Origin: Pseudomonadota bacterium
GTDB taxonomy: Bacteria; Pseudomonadota; Gammaproteobacteria; Xanthomonadales; SZUA-38
Assembly (NCBI GenBank): GCA_039033415.1
Contig: JBCCCR010000027.1
Location: 1-64,000 of the forward strand
DNA: 64,000 bases
Reading direction: 5' to 3'
Position 1 is the stretch's first letter. Each line of letters begins with the position of its first letter. A model generated the notes under the pieces. That model was given only the letters and a program-made list of their open reading frames with translations, was not told the DNA's origin and did not search any database. This document shows positions 14,578-22,690 of the stretch, one piece after another. A program made the translations under genes and the position numbers.

Positions 14578-15005
14578 TTCTCAACGCCGCTGTGTGGTGG
14601 TGGATAGCTCAGCAGCTGCGCCAATTGGTCGCTGCTCGTTCCCGCAGGAGATCGATAGCCAGCGAAGTGGCAAGCCTTATTACGATGTGCCTGACCGTTG
14701 TAAGCCCTGCCCATGCGCACCGATGTATGCCAAACGAGAGCCTCTCCTTTTACGAGACCTCGCGGTTGGTTGTTTCGCAAACGTTTCCTTACACGGCCTC
14801 CTATCGGGATCAGCTGGTGAAATTTCCGTTTGAGGTTAAGCCCCAGTGTTCGGTTCGGCATGGCCGTCGTGTTGAGGACGTTTGGCGCGAACCGTTCCGT
14901 ATTTTTGTCAGGACGTTTCCGGCCAGTTGCCTGGAATACATTTCCGCTCCGACTCCGCTAGGAAAAGCGATGCTGAAGGTTTGCCTGTACCGAAATCGAG
15001 AGTAA
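14574..15005 (+). CDS. Hypothetical secreted protein coupled to upstream gene, 143 aa
   Basis: ATGA overlap with the previous stop indicates translational coupling. An internal hydrophobic stretch (about residues 29-48, ending SPAHA) looks like a signal peptide with a long polar lead, so the true start may be downstream. The mature part has four Cys (HRCMP, QCSV, SCLEY and VCLYR). Not recognised; it may form a pair with the exported protein before it. Confidence 0.5.
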   Translation: MILNAAVWWWIAQQLRQLVAARSRRRSIASEVASLITMCLTVVSPAHAHRCMPNESLSFYETSRLVVSQTFPYTASYRDQLVKFPFEVKPQCSVRHGRRVEDVWREPFRIFVRTFPASCLEYISAPTPLGKAMLKVCLYRNRE

Positions 15006-15131
15006 CGTTGGGCCCCTCATTCTTCAGCCATTACAGGCGGTCGGAAAGTGGTTTTCCTGCCAACTAGAACGCCTAGGGAAAGTGGCCTATAGACATCCAA
15101 GCTCCCTTGGGTTTTAGTTGAAGAACGTGTC

Positions 15132-15446
15132 TTGTTGATCAGAGCGAGCATCGCAATAGACGGATCAAGAAAGGGCACCTGCAAACGCTGTGGCGGGCCC
15201 ATGCAGGGAACGATGTCCGAAGGGTTGGGGTGTCTGTTCGCCAGCCAGTTCTCGTTTGAGGTGACGATGGCATTGCTGGTGGGCGGCGCCACGGTTTGCA
15301 TGACCGTCCTTGACCTGGTCGTTCCCATGATCATTGCCTCCGGCGTTTTTCTGCTCGTCGCTTTTCTGTTCTGGCCAAGAAAATGCCGCGCCTGCATTCT
15401 TTACCCTCGCCGCCGCCGTTCACGTGCCGAAACTGGTGATTTGTAA
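15132..15446 (+). CDS. Small membrane protein with split zinc-ribbon motif, 104 aa
   Basis: TTG start at 15132. CKRCGG at residues 17-22 and CRAC at about 86-89 flank two transmembrane helices (about 44-60 and 64-82), a pattern seen in DUF983-like proteins where CxxC pairs on either side of a hairpin bind metal. Family assignment is uncertain. Ends with an Arg-rich tail. Confidence 0.55.
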   Translation: MLIRASIAIDGSRKGTCKRCGGPMQGTMSEGLGCLFASQFSFEVTMALLVGGATVCMTVLDLVVPMIIASGVFLLVAFLFWPRKCRACILYPRRRRSRAETGDL

Positions 15447-15493
15447 ACTCACCCTGTTGATTTCCCGGACCTCGGTCCAAGAGGTATAAGGGC

Positions 15494-15763
15494 ATGAACC
15501 CGTTTCGAAAGCTGTTTGGTGGCAACAAGGGCGTGTTGGGCCACAAGGAGGTCACAACTGTTGAGATCCACGGTCGGCCAATACGCTGTTTGATCTGCTC
15601 TCACGACCAGTTCTGGCGTCACGACGTCCAGCTCAACACCACGGCGGCTTCGTTCCTTGACCTCGATTGGATGAATATGTCGGCCATTTGTGCCGTGTGC
15701 GACAACTGCGGGTACATTCACTGGTTTATTCCGCCGGAGACAGACTCATCCGATCGGTATTGA
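15494..15763 (+). CDS. Small zinc-ribbon protein, 89 aa
   Basis: Soluble protein with CLICSHDQFW near residue 32 and CAVCDNCGYIHWF near residue 66, giving four or five cysteines that can form a zinc ribbon. This arrangement is common in short bacterial proteins of unknown function. ATG at 15494 follows AAGAGGT. It precedes the GNAT gene by 31 bp. Confidence 0.7.
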   Translation: MNPFRKLFGGNKGVLGHKEVTTVEIHGRPIRCLICSHDQFWRHDVQLNTTAASFLDLDWMNMSAICAVCDNCGYIHWFIPPETDSSDRY

Positions 15764-15794
15764 TACAGCCGTTGGAGCCTTCCAAAGCCCACCG

Positions 15795-16322
15795 ATGACA
15801 GAAATTTGCGAGGTAGACACGAACGCGGCGGTCGAGCTGGCGACGTTGTGCATTGAGAGTTTTGCTGAGGCCTATCGGGGAGTGCACAGTGACGCGTCGA
15901 TTAAGACCTACTGTGATGAGCACTACGCCGTCGAAAAGGTGCGCGCGCAGCTAGCCGATCCTGCTATTGCATACCGCGTAGCCTACCGCGACGACCGGGC
16001 GGTAGGCTTCCTGATGACCCGTGAGGGTGCTTGTCCGATTGCTCTGTTGGGCGGTTCGCTTGAGCTCAAACAGATTTACGTTCGGGCCAGCGAGTTCGGG
16101 GCCGGGCTGGGCCCACGGCTGCTGACAGAGAGCCTGCGACAGGCTTCGGTGTTAGGCAAAAAGTGGCTTTGGCTGAGCGTCTCTGATCTAAACGCGCGAG
16201 CTCAGGCGTTTTATGAGAAACACAACTTCGAAGCCGTCGGGACGGGGCCGCTGTTCCAGGTGGGTGAAGATCAGCTGTCCTCGACGCTCATGGCACGCGA
16301 GGTTGTAACAGCGATAAGCTGA
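15795..16322 (+). CDS. GNAT-family N-acetyltransferase, 175 aa
   Basis: The start at 15795 is the natural one; the longer frame overlaps the zinc-ribbon gene. Strand 4 ELKQIYVRASEFGAGLGPRL (residues 84-103) contains the acetyl-CoA loop in the form xxGxGLGP, followed by the AFYEKHNFEAVG helix-strand near residue 136. Acceptor unknown. Cytosolic. Confidence 0.85.
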   Translation: MTEICEVDTNAAVELATLCIESFAEAYRGVHSDASIKTYCDEHYAVEKVRAQLADPAIAYRVAYRDDRAVGFLMTREGACPIALLGGSLELKQIYVRASEFGAGLGPRLLTESLRQASVLGKKWLWLSVSDLNARAQAFYEKHNFEAVGTGPLFQVGEDQLSSTLMAREVVTAIS

Positions 16323-16361
16323 CGATTCCTGCGTAAGTTTATCGATCACTTGGAGCCATTG

Positions 16362-16664
16362 ATGATTCGGGTTGTCTACCGGTGGCAGGTGCCGCCAGAG
16401 AATTTCGACGCGTTCCAGTCGGCCTGGCGGTCAACTACCAACCATATTCACGAGACGGTTCCAGGGGCGCTGGGGAGTTTTATGATGCGGTCACTGGCGT
16501 CCGAAGCCGAAGTGATCACGATTGCCCGGTGGGACTCGCTCGAGGCGTGGAAAGCGTTTTGGGGGCAAGAAAATCCTATCCAGATGGTTGAGATGAGGAC
16601 GCTGGGTGAACGAATTTCGGTAGAAGCTTTTGCGGAGGTGGAAGATCACACGAGGTTTATGTGA
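16362..16664 (+). CDS. Antibiotic biosynthesis monooxygenase (ABM) domain protein, 100 aa
   Basis: Ferredoxin-like alpha-beta fold with MIRVVYRWQVPPE at the N-terminus and ARWDSLEAWKAFW near residue 55, diagnostic of the ABM family. Members act as quinone-forming monooxygenases or as heme-degrading enzymes; no haem-ligand is evident. GGAG lies 6 nt before the ATG at 16362. Confidence 0.85.
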   Translation: MIRVVYRWQVPPENFDAFQSAWRSTTNHIHETVPGALGSFMMRSLASEAEVITIARWDSLEAWKAFWGQENPIQMVEMRTLGERISVEAFAEVEDHTRFM

Positions 16665-16813
16665 CCCCGTTACTTCACAATTAAACGCTTTCATTTTATC
16701 GGACTGCAGGTATTCACTTGGCCAGTGCTGGCGCAACATTGAAGGCCGGCTTTCAGGGCAGTAAACGCAAACGCTGTGGCATTAGCCACGCGGCAAAAAA
16801 TCGTCGAAAGCGC

Positions 16814-17338
16814 ATGACTCCATTTCGCCTACAACCTGATGATATCGACCGTTACATCAAGCTTCGAGCACATATGCTCGAGGACTCGCCGTGGGCGTTC
16901 GCGGGGAGTCCGGACGACGATGACGCCCTGAACGCTGCTTTTCTTAAGTCTACGCTGGAAAAAGCAGACAACGCCATCATGGCGATGGCGGAGGATGAGT
17001 CCACGGGTCCCCTGGTCGCCGTGGCCGGAATTTACCGAGTCGGCCAGGCCAAGTTCTCGCACCGGGCGAAGCTGTGGGGCGTGTTTGTCGCCGAGGCTTA
17101 TCGTGGCCAGAGTCTGGGCCGTGCGGTCACCTCCGCGGCGCTTGAGTTGGCATACACATGGAATGGCGTGGCATACATTGACGTTGCCGTCAGCGCGAAT
17201 GCGCCTGAGGCCCTCAGCCTCTACCAAGCTCTGGGCTTCGTTCGGTGGGGGCGGGAACCGGAAACGACACAGGTGGATGGACAGCGGTACGATGAGATCT
17301 ATCTGTCGCTTCGCACTGGAACGGAGGGTCGTGCCTGA
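16814..17338 (+). CDS. GNAT-family N-acetyltransferase, 174 aa
   Basis: Start at 16814 (MTPFRLQPDD). The acetyl-CoA signature LWGVFVAEAYRGQSLGRAV covers residues 86-104, and ALSLYQALGFVRWG near 138 is the usual second motif. The second GNAT in 1 kb but not close in sequence to the first. Substrate unknown. Confidence 0.85.
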   Translation: MTPFRLQPDDIDRYIKLRAHMLEDSPWAFAGSPDDDDALNAAFLKSTLEKADNAIMAMAEDESTGPLVAVAGIYRVGQAKFSHRAKLWGVFVAEAYRGQSLGRAVTSAALELAYTWNGVAYIDVAVSANAPEALSLYQALGFVRWGREPETTQVDGQRYDEIYLSLRTGTEGRA

Positions 17339-17375
17339 TGAAACTTCGCGTGGCCGTCCCACGACGTTTTCAGAC

Positions 17376-18125
17376 ATGAAAAAAGCGCTGTACGACACCA
17401 TAGGCAAGGATTACGTCTTGGGCCGGAGGACCGATCCAAGGATTGCTGCTGAGATTCATCGCTGGCTGCAGGGCGCTGAGTCTGTCCTGAATTTGGGTGC
17501 CGGGTCGGGTTCCTATGAGCCGCCAGACTGTCGCGTTGCTGCCGTTGAGCCCTCAGAAACGATGATTCGGCAACGGCCCGCCACATCAGCGCCGGCGATA
17601 AGAGCCCAGGCGGAGAATCTGCCGTTTCCGGGCGCGGCCTTTTCTCACTGCATGACGGTGCTGTCTATGCACCACTGGCAGGATCGGGAAAAAGCCTTTG
17701 CGGAAATCCGCCGGGTTACTCGCAAACGGTTTGTTGCTGTCACCTGGGATCCTGAGGCGGAACCCTTCTGGCTGACTCGCGACTATTTTCCGGAACTTGT
17801 CAGTCTGGACCGAACCAACTTCCCGACGATCGACGAGCTGAGCCGGGCTTTTGCGAAGATCTCCGTCAATACGCTCCCGATCCCGGCCGACTGCATCGAT
17901 GGGTTTCTGGCTGCCTACTGGCGGAGGCCGGAGGCGTATCTGGATGAACGTGTACGAAACAACATCTCAACCTTTTCCAAGATCAGTGACGTCGAGTCTG
18001 GGCTGGCGCAACTGGCCGCTGACTTGAAAAGCGGCGCTTGGGAATCGCGAAACCAGGCTGACCTGAAGCTCGACGCGATCGACGTCGGATACCGGGTCAT
18101 CTGCGCGGACCTGACGAGCCCCTGA
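17376..18125 (+). CDS. Class I SAM-dependent methyltransferase, 249 aa
   Basis: The start at 17376 follows from the family's typical opening (YDTIGKDYVLGR). Motif I VLNLGAGSGSYE (residues 37-48), VAAVEPSETM (54-63) and the post-motif region SHCMTVLSMHHW (88-99) form the SAM pocket, as in UbiE/COQ5-like methyltransferases. Length agrees with the family. Substrate unknown. Confidence 0.85.
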   Translation: MKKALYDTIGKDYVLGRRTDPRIAAEIHRWLQGAESVLNLGAGSGSYEPPDCRVAAVEPSETMIRQRPATSAPAIRAQAENLPFPGAAFSHCMTVLSMHHWQDREKAFAEIRRVTRKRFVAVTWDPEAEPFWLTRDYFPELVSLDRTNFPTIDELSRAFAKISVNTLPIPADCIDGFLAAYWRRPEAYLDERVRNNISTFSKISDVESGLAQLAADLKSGAWESRNQADLKLDAIDVGYRVICADLTSP

Positions 18126-18177
18126 TCGGCTGATCAACCATCAAGGACTTCACAACCCTGGAGTTTGAGGAGAGACG

Positions 18178-18672
18178 ATGAGTCACTACGAACTAGCACA
18201 GCTGAATGTTGCCTACTTGCTGGAGCCGCTGGAGTCCCCGGCGCTAAAGGATTTTGTCGGCAACCTCGACCGCATCAACGCCCTGGCCGAGGCGTCACCA
18301 GGCTTTGTCTGGCGGTTGCAGACTGACGACGGAGACGCAACGGCAATCCGGCCGTTCGGCGAGGACTGTATCGTCAATTTATCGGTATGGCAGGACGTGG
18401 AATCGCTGCACAACTATGTGTTTCGATCAGCGCATATCGAAATCATGCGGCGCCGCAAAGAGTGGTTCTCCCGGGTGAAAGACGCCACCGTGGTGCTTTG
18501 GTGGGTGCCTCGGGGACATCTTCCCAGCGTCGAGGAGGCCAAGGCGCGTCTTGAGCAGCTGCGGGACCATGGTCCCACGCTCGATGCCTTCACCTTTAAG
18601 CGATCCTTTCCGGCGCCCGATGCGGGTGACGCTGACACCGATGCCTTCGACGACACCTGCCCCGCCTACTGA
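18178..18672 (+). CDS. DUF3291 domain protein, 164 aa
   Basis: HYELAQLNVAYLLEPL at the start, PGFVWRLQ near residue 40, and the WWVP segment near 108 match DUF3291, a dimeric alpha-beta barrel group of unknown role. GAGGAGAGACG before the ATG is a strong ribosome binding site. It may form a short operon with the ClbS-like gene 18 bp downstream. Confidence 0.85.
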   Translation: MSHYELAQLNVAYLLEPLESPALKDFVGNLDRINALAEASPGFVWRLQTDDGDATAIRPFGEDCIVNLSVWQDVESLHNYVFRSAHIEIMRRRKEWFSRVKDATVVLWWVPRGHLPSVEEAKARLEQLRDHGPTLDAFTFKRSFPAPDAGDADTDAFDDTCPAY

Positions 18673-18690
18673 GGGAATCTCAGTCGACTA

Positions 18691-19194
18691 ATGCCGATCC
18701 CGGAAACGCGCGCAGAGCTGCTTGCCCAGCTCGACGAGAGTTTTAGCAAGCTCTGGCAGGAAATTGAGGTGGGCGGTCCGCGTCTGGGCTCGCGTGCCTG
18801 TGTCGATGACTGGACCGTCAAAGAGCTGCTGGCCGTGCGTGCCTGGTGGTCCGAGAGCGTGTGCGGCTGGATCAGTCAATGGCGCGAGGGTGGTGCACCC
18901 ACACTGCCTGCCGACGGCTATCGGTGGAACGAGACACCTCGGCTCAATGATGTCATCGCCCAACGCGCGCGCCGAGAGTCGTATCGTTCGGTGTGCCGCC
19001 GACTCCAGGAAGCGCAGCAGTCGGTGGTGAGCCTCATTGACGGTCTCAGCGATCGAGAGCTGCTCGAAGTTGGCGTGTATCCCGGGGCAGGGCGGTATCC
19101 GGTGAGGCGCTGGCTGTCCCTGAATACCGTCCGGCAGTACACCACCGCCCGCACGTTGCTTCGCAAGGTCGCGAGGTCAACGATCCCGGGGTGA
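18691..19194 (+). CDS. ClbS/DfsB-family four-helix bundle protein, 167 aa
   Basis: Members include ClbS, which detoxifies colibactin, and DfsB; many relatives are of unknown function. The features are IPETRAELLAQLDESFSKLW (residues 3-22), DWTVKELLAVRAWW (42-55) and a C-terminal helix ending TARTLLRK. This is the last gene of the uninterrupted + strand series; the next genes run leftward. Confidence 0.8.
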   Translation: MPIPETRAELLAQLDESFSKLWQEIEVGGPRLGSRACVDDWTVKELLAVRAWWSESVCGWISQWREGGAPTLPADGYRWNETPRLNDVIAQRARRESYRSVCRRLQEAQQSVVSLIDGLSDRELLEVGVYPGAGRYPVRRWLSLNTVRQYTTARTLLRKVARSTIPG

Positions 19195-19384
19195 TCCCGC
19201 CGGTGGCTTGCTAACCGAACTCAGTCTTCGAAACCGCCGGCAAACGTGGGCGGGTTCAATATTTCAAACTGAAAGGGTTCGGTGGCGACGCTGTCGTTAC
19301 CCCACTCTTCCGGAAGCGTGCTGGCGCTGTTGGCCCAGAGGGAGCTGTCTGCTTCAAGCTAGCACTTCTCTCAGAGTGCAGCGT

Positions 19385-19675
19385 TCATATTGTCTCAATC
19401 GCCAACGTTTTGATGAGTCCGAGTTCTCTGACAACCTGCCAGCCACGCGTTTCACTCGGTTCGTTCAGCGGGATTCCCGCCTGCACAATCCAGTGTGACT
19501 CGCTGGCCGCTGGCGCCGAGCGTACCGCGGCGGTGGAGTTCGCCGGATGGGCAGCGTGCCACAGGTTGTGGGCTGCGAGCAGCCCGCCCAGGAGGATGAC
19601 CAGGATCGTGAGCCAACGCTCACTCTTGCGATCCTCAGCAGCTCGCGAAGTTTCTAGGCCGTTTCTCTTAGTCAT
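19385..19675 (-). CDS. Small single-span membrane protein, 96 aa
   Basis: One transmembrane helix (about residues 20-37, WLTILVILLGGLLAAHNLW) with a charged N-terminus and a C-terminal periplasmic tail. Its start overlaps the stop of the upstream gene by 8 bp, so the two are probably co-translated. Not recognised. The 190 bp between this gene and the ClbS-like gene contain no supported feature. Confidence 0.45.
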   Translation of the reverse strand: MTKRNGLETSRAAEDRKSERWLTILVILLGGLLAAHNLWHAAHPANSTAAVRSAPAASESHWIVQAGIPLNEPSETRGWQVVRELGLIKTLAIETI

Positions 19676-19889
19676 TATTCATTCCCTGCAATTTCAGGGC
19701 ATCGGCATGTGGCTGGAATTTGGCGACATGCAGCGCGGCGGATTTCCCGACAGTCTTCCCATCTGTCGCCGCCAGGTCGCTTGCGCGAACGGGATGCAGG
19801 TGCGAATGGAGCGCCGTATTGACGTTAGCGCCGGTGAGCAGTAGTCCTGCTGCGGCCGCAGTAGCGATTGTGAAGGTCTTGATGGTCAT
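19668..19889 (-). CDS. Small exported peptide, 73 aa
   Basis: A signal peptide (residues 1-20, MTIKTFTIATAAAAGLLLTG) precedes a His-rich polar mature segment. The gene is first in a two-gene leftward unit with the overlapping membrane protein. An AT-rich region at 19890-20030 upstream could hold the promoter. No family recognised. Confidence 0.45.
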   Translation of the reverse strand: MTIKTFTIATAAAAGLLLTGANVNTALHSHLHPVRASDLAATDGKTVGKSAALHVAKFQPHADALKLQGMNND

Positions 19890-20105
19890 GGTCCCAAAAC
19901 AATTTTGTGTCTTCTGGTCCCGTACGGAGCAAACCCTGTGCCATTCCAGCCTAAGACAGAAAGCTGTTTAGAAAAGTAAATAAAATCAATCCACTATAAG
20001 CTCTTTAGGGGTTTCGATCTTCTCTTCAGAATTGTGCGTCGGCGCAAATAACGGTGGAAAGAAAGCAAAAAAATGGTGGATGAGTAAAAACCGGCGGAAA
20101 TGCAC

Positions 20106-20123
20106 AAAAACGGGGCAGCCCCG
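20106..20123 (-). terminator. Rho-independent terminator of the Rieske oxygenase gene
   Basis: On the minus strand CGGGG-CTG-CCCCG is followed by TTTTT, 44 bp after the stop codon. The overlapping CCCC-AAT-CGGGG offers an alternative stem. The T-run is on the correct strand only for leftward transcription. Confidence 0.65.
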
Positions 20124-20167
20124 ATTGGGGTAGCAAGGGGTAGCGGCGTCTCATTGCCATGCCTGCT

Positions 20168-21298
20168 TCATCTCAAGCAGCTTTCCACGTTGTCGTTAAA
20201 GACGTTCAGGGCCCCCTCGTACCTGCCGAAACGCAACCGGTCGTTGGCGCCGCTCGTCAGGCCGGACTGAATGCTTTCCGCCAGATCAAAGTCTTCGTTC
20301 AGCGTCGTGACGGTCAGCTCGTGATTCTTGTCCCAGTAGTCTTGCGACTGCTCGGTTTCCCGCGGAATCAGCGTTGTCATCCGCACCAGTGATAGGTCAG
20401 GTGCCTGGGGTTCGACGCTGATCCAAATCACGTGGTCGGCCTGGACGAGCAGCATGGACTTTGGGAAGAGGGTATAGAGCACGTTCGCGTGCTGACGGAT
20501 GTCCCACGTGTCCTTCGGCTGGCCTTCCAGTTCCACGATGGACGAACGGGGCAAAATGGATCGCAGGTGAGGGCCCAGGGTGTGGTAGCTGGACAGATTG
20601 TCGTTGAAACGCTTGGCGATCGTCTTCCGATGCGCGACGCGGAAGTGATACGCCTCCAGTCCTCCCTCCACCAGCATCTTCCAGTTACAGCGCCTTTCCT
20701 GCCACTCAGACTGGTGAACGGTGAGCTGATCAATACCGACCCAGGCGAGATCGTCGTCGATCGCGGAGAAGAAATCGGTTGGGTCTGGGGCTTCATCGCG
20801 CTCCGGCAGCAGCCAGATGAACCCGTGTCGCTCGATCGCTGGCACGGTCTTCAGGCCAAGTTCCGCTGGATCGGTGCCCGGGAAGCCGGCTTCAAAGTGG
20901 GGTGCATTCACAAATTCGCCTCGGCTGTTCCAGGTCCAGCCGTGGTATGGGCAAGAGAAACGCTTTCGGCAGCCGGAGTCGCCGTCCACCAGCCGCGTCC
21001 CTCGATGGCGACAGACGTTGAGGAAAACTCTCAGCTGACCGTCGTCGCCACGCAGGAGCAGCAGTGGCAGTCCTCTTGCGCTCACTCTCATATAACTGTT
21101 CGGCTCCGACAGTTCGCTGACGTGCGCAATGACTTGGGGGTGACGAGCGAACACCTGCTCCTGCTCGCGCTGGAATCTCGCCGGGTCAACGTAGTGACTG
21201 ACGGCGTTGGTCGTCGGCTGATCATCCAAAAAAAGCGCGCTTTGCTGCTTGAGGCCGAGAAGCTCCTCAAGCAGCTGGATCTGTAGTTCTTGGTTCAT
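20168..21298 (-). CDS. Rieske non-haem iron oxygenase, large subunit type, 376 aa
   Basis: The enzyme class hydroxylates or demethylates organic substrates using electrons from a reductase. The Rieske cluster ligands are CRH in NVCRHRG (about residue 95) and CPYHGWTW (about 115). The mononuclear iron site is EAYHFRVAHR near residue 215 with an acid in DFDLAES near 340. Length fits carnitine/aromatic oxygenase alpha subunits. ATG at 21298 is preferred over GTG six codons earlier. No reductase gene is adjacent. Divergent from a TetR gene, probably its repressor. Confidence 0.88.
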   Translation of the reverse strand: MNQELQIQLLEELLGLKQQSALFLDDQPTTNAVSHYVDPARFQREQEQVFARHPQVIAHVSELSEPNSYMRVSARGLPLLLLRGDDGQLRVFLNVCRHRGTRLVDGDSGCRKRFSCPYHGWTWNSRGEFVNAPHFEAGFPGTDPAELGLKTVPAIERHGFIWLLPERDEAPDPTDFFSAIDDDLAWVGIDQLTVHQSEWQERRCNWKMLVEGGLEAYHFRVAHRKTIAKRFNDNLSSYHTLGPHLRSILPRSSIVELEGQPKDTWDIRQHANVLYTLFPKSMLLVQADHVIWISVEPQAPDLSLVRMTTLIPRETEQSQDYWDKNHELTVTTLNEDFDLAESIQSGLTSGANDRLRFGRYEGALNVFNDNVESCLR

Positions 21299-21310
21299 CC
21301 ACGAAACCCT

Positions 21311-21348
21311 TACCAAATGGTAGGGTAATCGTCACCTACCAAGTGGTA
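21311..21348. promoter_or_regulatory. Twin operator palindromes between Rieske and TetR genes
   Basis: Two near-identical palindromes, TACCAAATGGTA at 21311-21322 and TACCAAGTGGTA at 21337-21348, lie 26 bp apart centre to centre in the 73-bp divergent intergenic region. The size and symmetry fit TetR-family operators, and the position would let one dimer pair control both promoters. Confidence 0.75.
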
Positions 21349-21371
21349 AGCTGTCAAGGTATAGTCTCGCG

Positions 21372-21989
21372 ATGAGCCAGCCGCCGCATGCAACCAACAC
21401 CCGTGAGCGCTTTATTGCCGCGGCCACCACGCTTTTTGCCGAGAAAGGCTTTTACGGCGCGAGCATGGATCATATTGCCCGCGAGGTTGGCCTGACCAAA
21501 CAGGCCCTCATTCACCATTTCGGCAGCAAAGAAAAACTCTATGGCGCGGTGCTGGAAGACATTTCCGATCGGCTGCTTGCTGATCTGGCGAGCGTAGAGA
21601 TCCCCGCCGCCCAAGATCGCACGGAAGCGTTCCTGCAGGCTCTGGATAAGATCTATCGGTGTACCGTTCAGCGCCACGCGGACACGCAGCTCTTAATGCG
21701 CGAGCTGCTGGACAACCGGCGCCGCGCCCCTCGGGCAGCCAGCTGGTATCTGAAGCCATTCCTCGACCGGCTTGAGCAGCTCTTGAGCGAAGATCCCCGC
21801 TGGGACCAGGCTGGCCGCTTGCCAAGACAGACGCATATCTACCAGTTGCTTGGGGCCATCAACTACTTTGCCGTGTCGACCGAAACGCTCAAAGCGATGT
21901 ACTCAACTCGGCACGTCAACGCGATGGCCAAGGCTTTTCCCGCGCAGCTCAGGCGGTTGGCCGACGCATCACCTCAATCCGAGGACTAA
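21372..21989 (+). CDS. TetR-family transcriptional regulator, 205 aa
   Basis: N-terminal helix-turn-helix at residues 8-55: RERFIAAATTLFAEKGFYGA then VGLTKQALIHHFGSKEKLYG. The C-terminal domain is all-helical and would bind an inducer, perhaps the oxygenase substrate. Likely represses itself and the divergent oxygenase through the twin palindromes upstream. Confidence 0.9.
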   Translation: MSQPPHATNTRERFIAAATTLFAEKGFYGASMDHIAREVGLTKQALIHHFGSKEKLYGAVLEDISDRLLADLASVEIPAAQDRTEAFLQALDKIYRCTVQRHADTQLLMRELLDNRRRAPRAASWYLKPFLDRLEQLLSEDPRWDQAGRLPRQTHIYQLLGAINYFAVSTETLKAMYSTRHVNAMAKAFPAQLRRLADASPQSED

Positions 21990-22057
21990 CAGCGTCTCTG
22001 GCAAGATCGCCCCTAGCGATCACCTATACTGGAAAATTCAATCGTGGGGGCTCGCCG

Positions 22058-22690
22058 CTGACTACCGCGCGCTATTTTGCTTACGGTTCGAACATGTCGA
22101 TTCAACGGCTTCGCGCCCGCGCGCCTTCGGCGCAGTGTGTGGGTCGGGCGCTGCTGCCTGACTATCGGTTGGCCTTCGATAAGGTTGGCCTTGATGGGTC
22201 GGGCAAGTGTCATATCGTTCGCCATACCGGAAGCAGCGTGTATGGCGTCCTCTTTGCTCTCAGCGAGGACGATAAGGCGCGTTTGGATGAACTCGAAATG
22301 ACCGGCTTCGGCTATCTCAGCGAAACGGTCACGTTGCGGCTGGAGGGCGAGCAAGACCAGCAGGCAACAGCCTATATCGCCACTCGTGTAAGGCCAGGCC
22401 TTAAGCCTTACACCTGGTACAAGCAGCACGTGGTTTGTGGCGCAAGAGACGCTCGGCTGCCGACGGCCTACGTATCGCAGCTCGAGACGGTCCAGGCGCT
22501 TGAAGACCCCGACCAAGAGCGGGCGTCGCGAGAGCTCGGGATCTACCCTTTAAGGAAGTCCCGAGGCGAGCAGCTTTTGATCAGACGGCCTCTACGAGAC
22601 GCGAGATCGAGCCGCTACTCTCTCTGTCGAAAAGATCTTAGCGCCCAGGCTTCACGTCACCTGCCGTCAGCGTCGCGAGACGGGTGTTAA
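22058..22690 (+). CDS. Gamma-glutamylcyclotransferase-like protein, 210 aa
   Basis: This fold converts gamma-glutamyl amino acids or glutathione to 5-oxoproline. The hallmark FAYGSNM lies upstream of the first in-frame ATG (22094). A CTG at 22058 would give LTTARYFAYGSNM, matching family starts, and GGGGG lies about 8 nt before it, so CTG initiation is likely. The catalytic Glu is probably in DELEMTGFGYLSE near residue 80. The last ~45 residues after YPLRK are unusual and overlap the kinase gene on the other strand. Confidence 0.75.
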   Translation: MTTARYFAYGSNMSIQRLRARAPSAQCVGRALLPDYRLAFDKVGLDGSGKCHIVRHTGSSVYGVLFALSEDDKARLDELEMTGFGYLSETVTLRLEGEQDQQATAYIATRVRPGLKPYTWYKQHVVCGARDARLPTAYVSQLETVQALEDPDQERASRELGIYPLRKSRGEQLLIRRPLRDARSSRYSLCRKDLSAQASRHLPSASRDGC

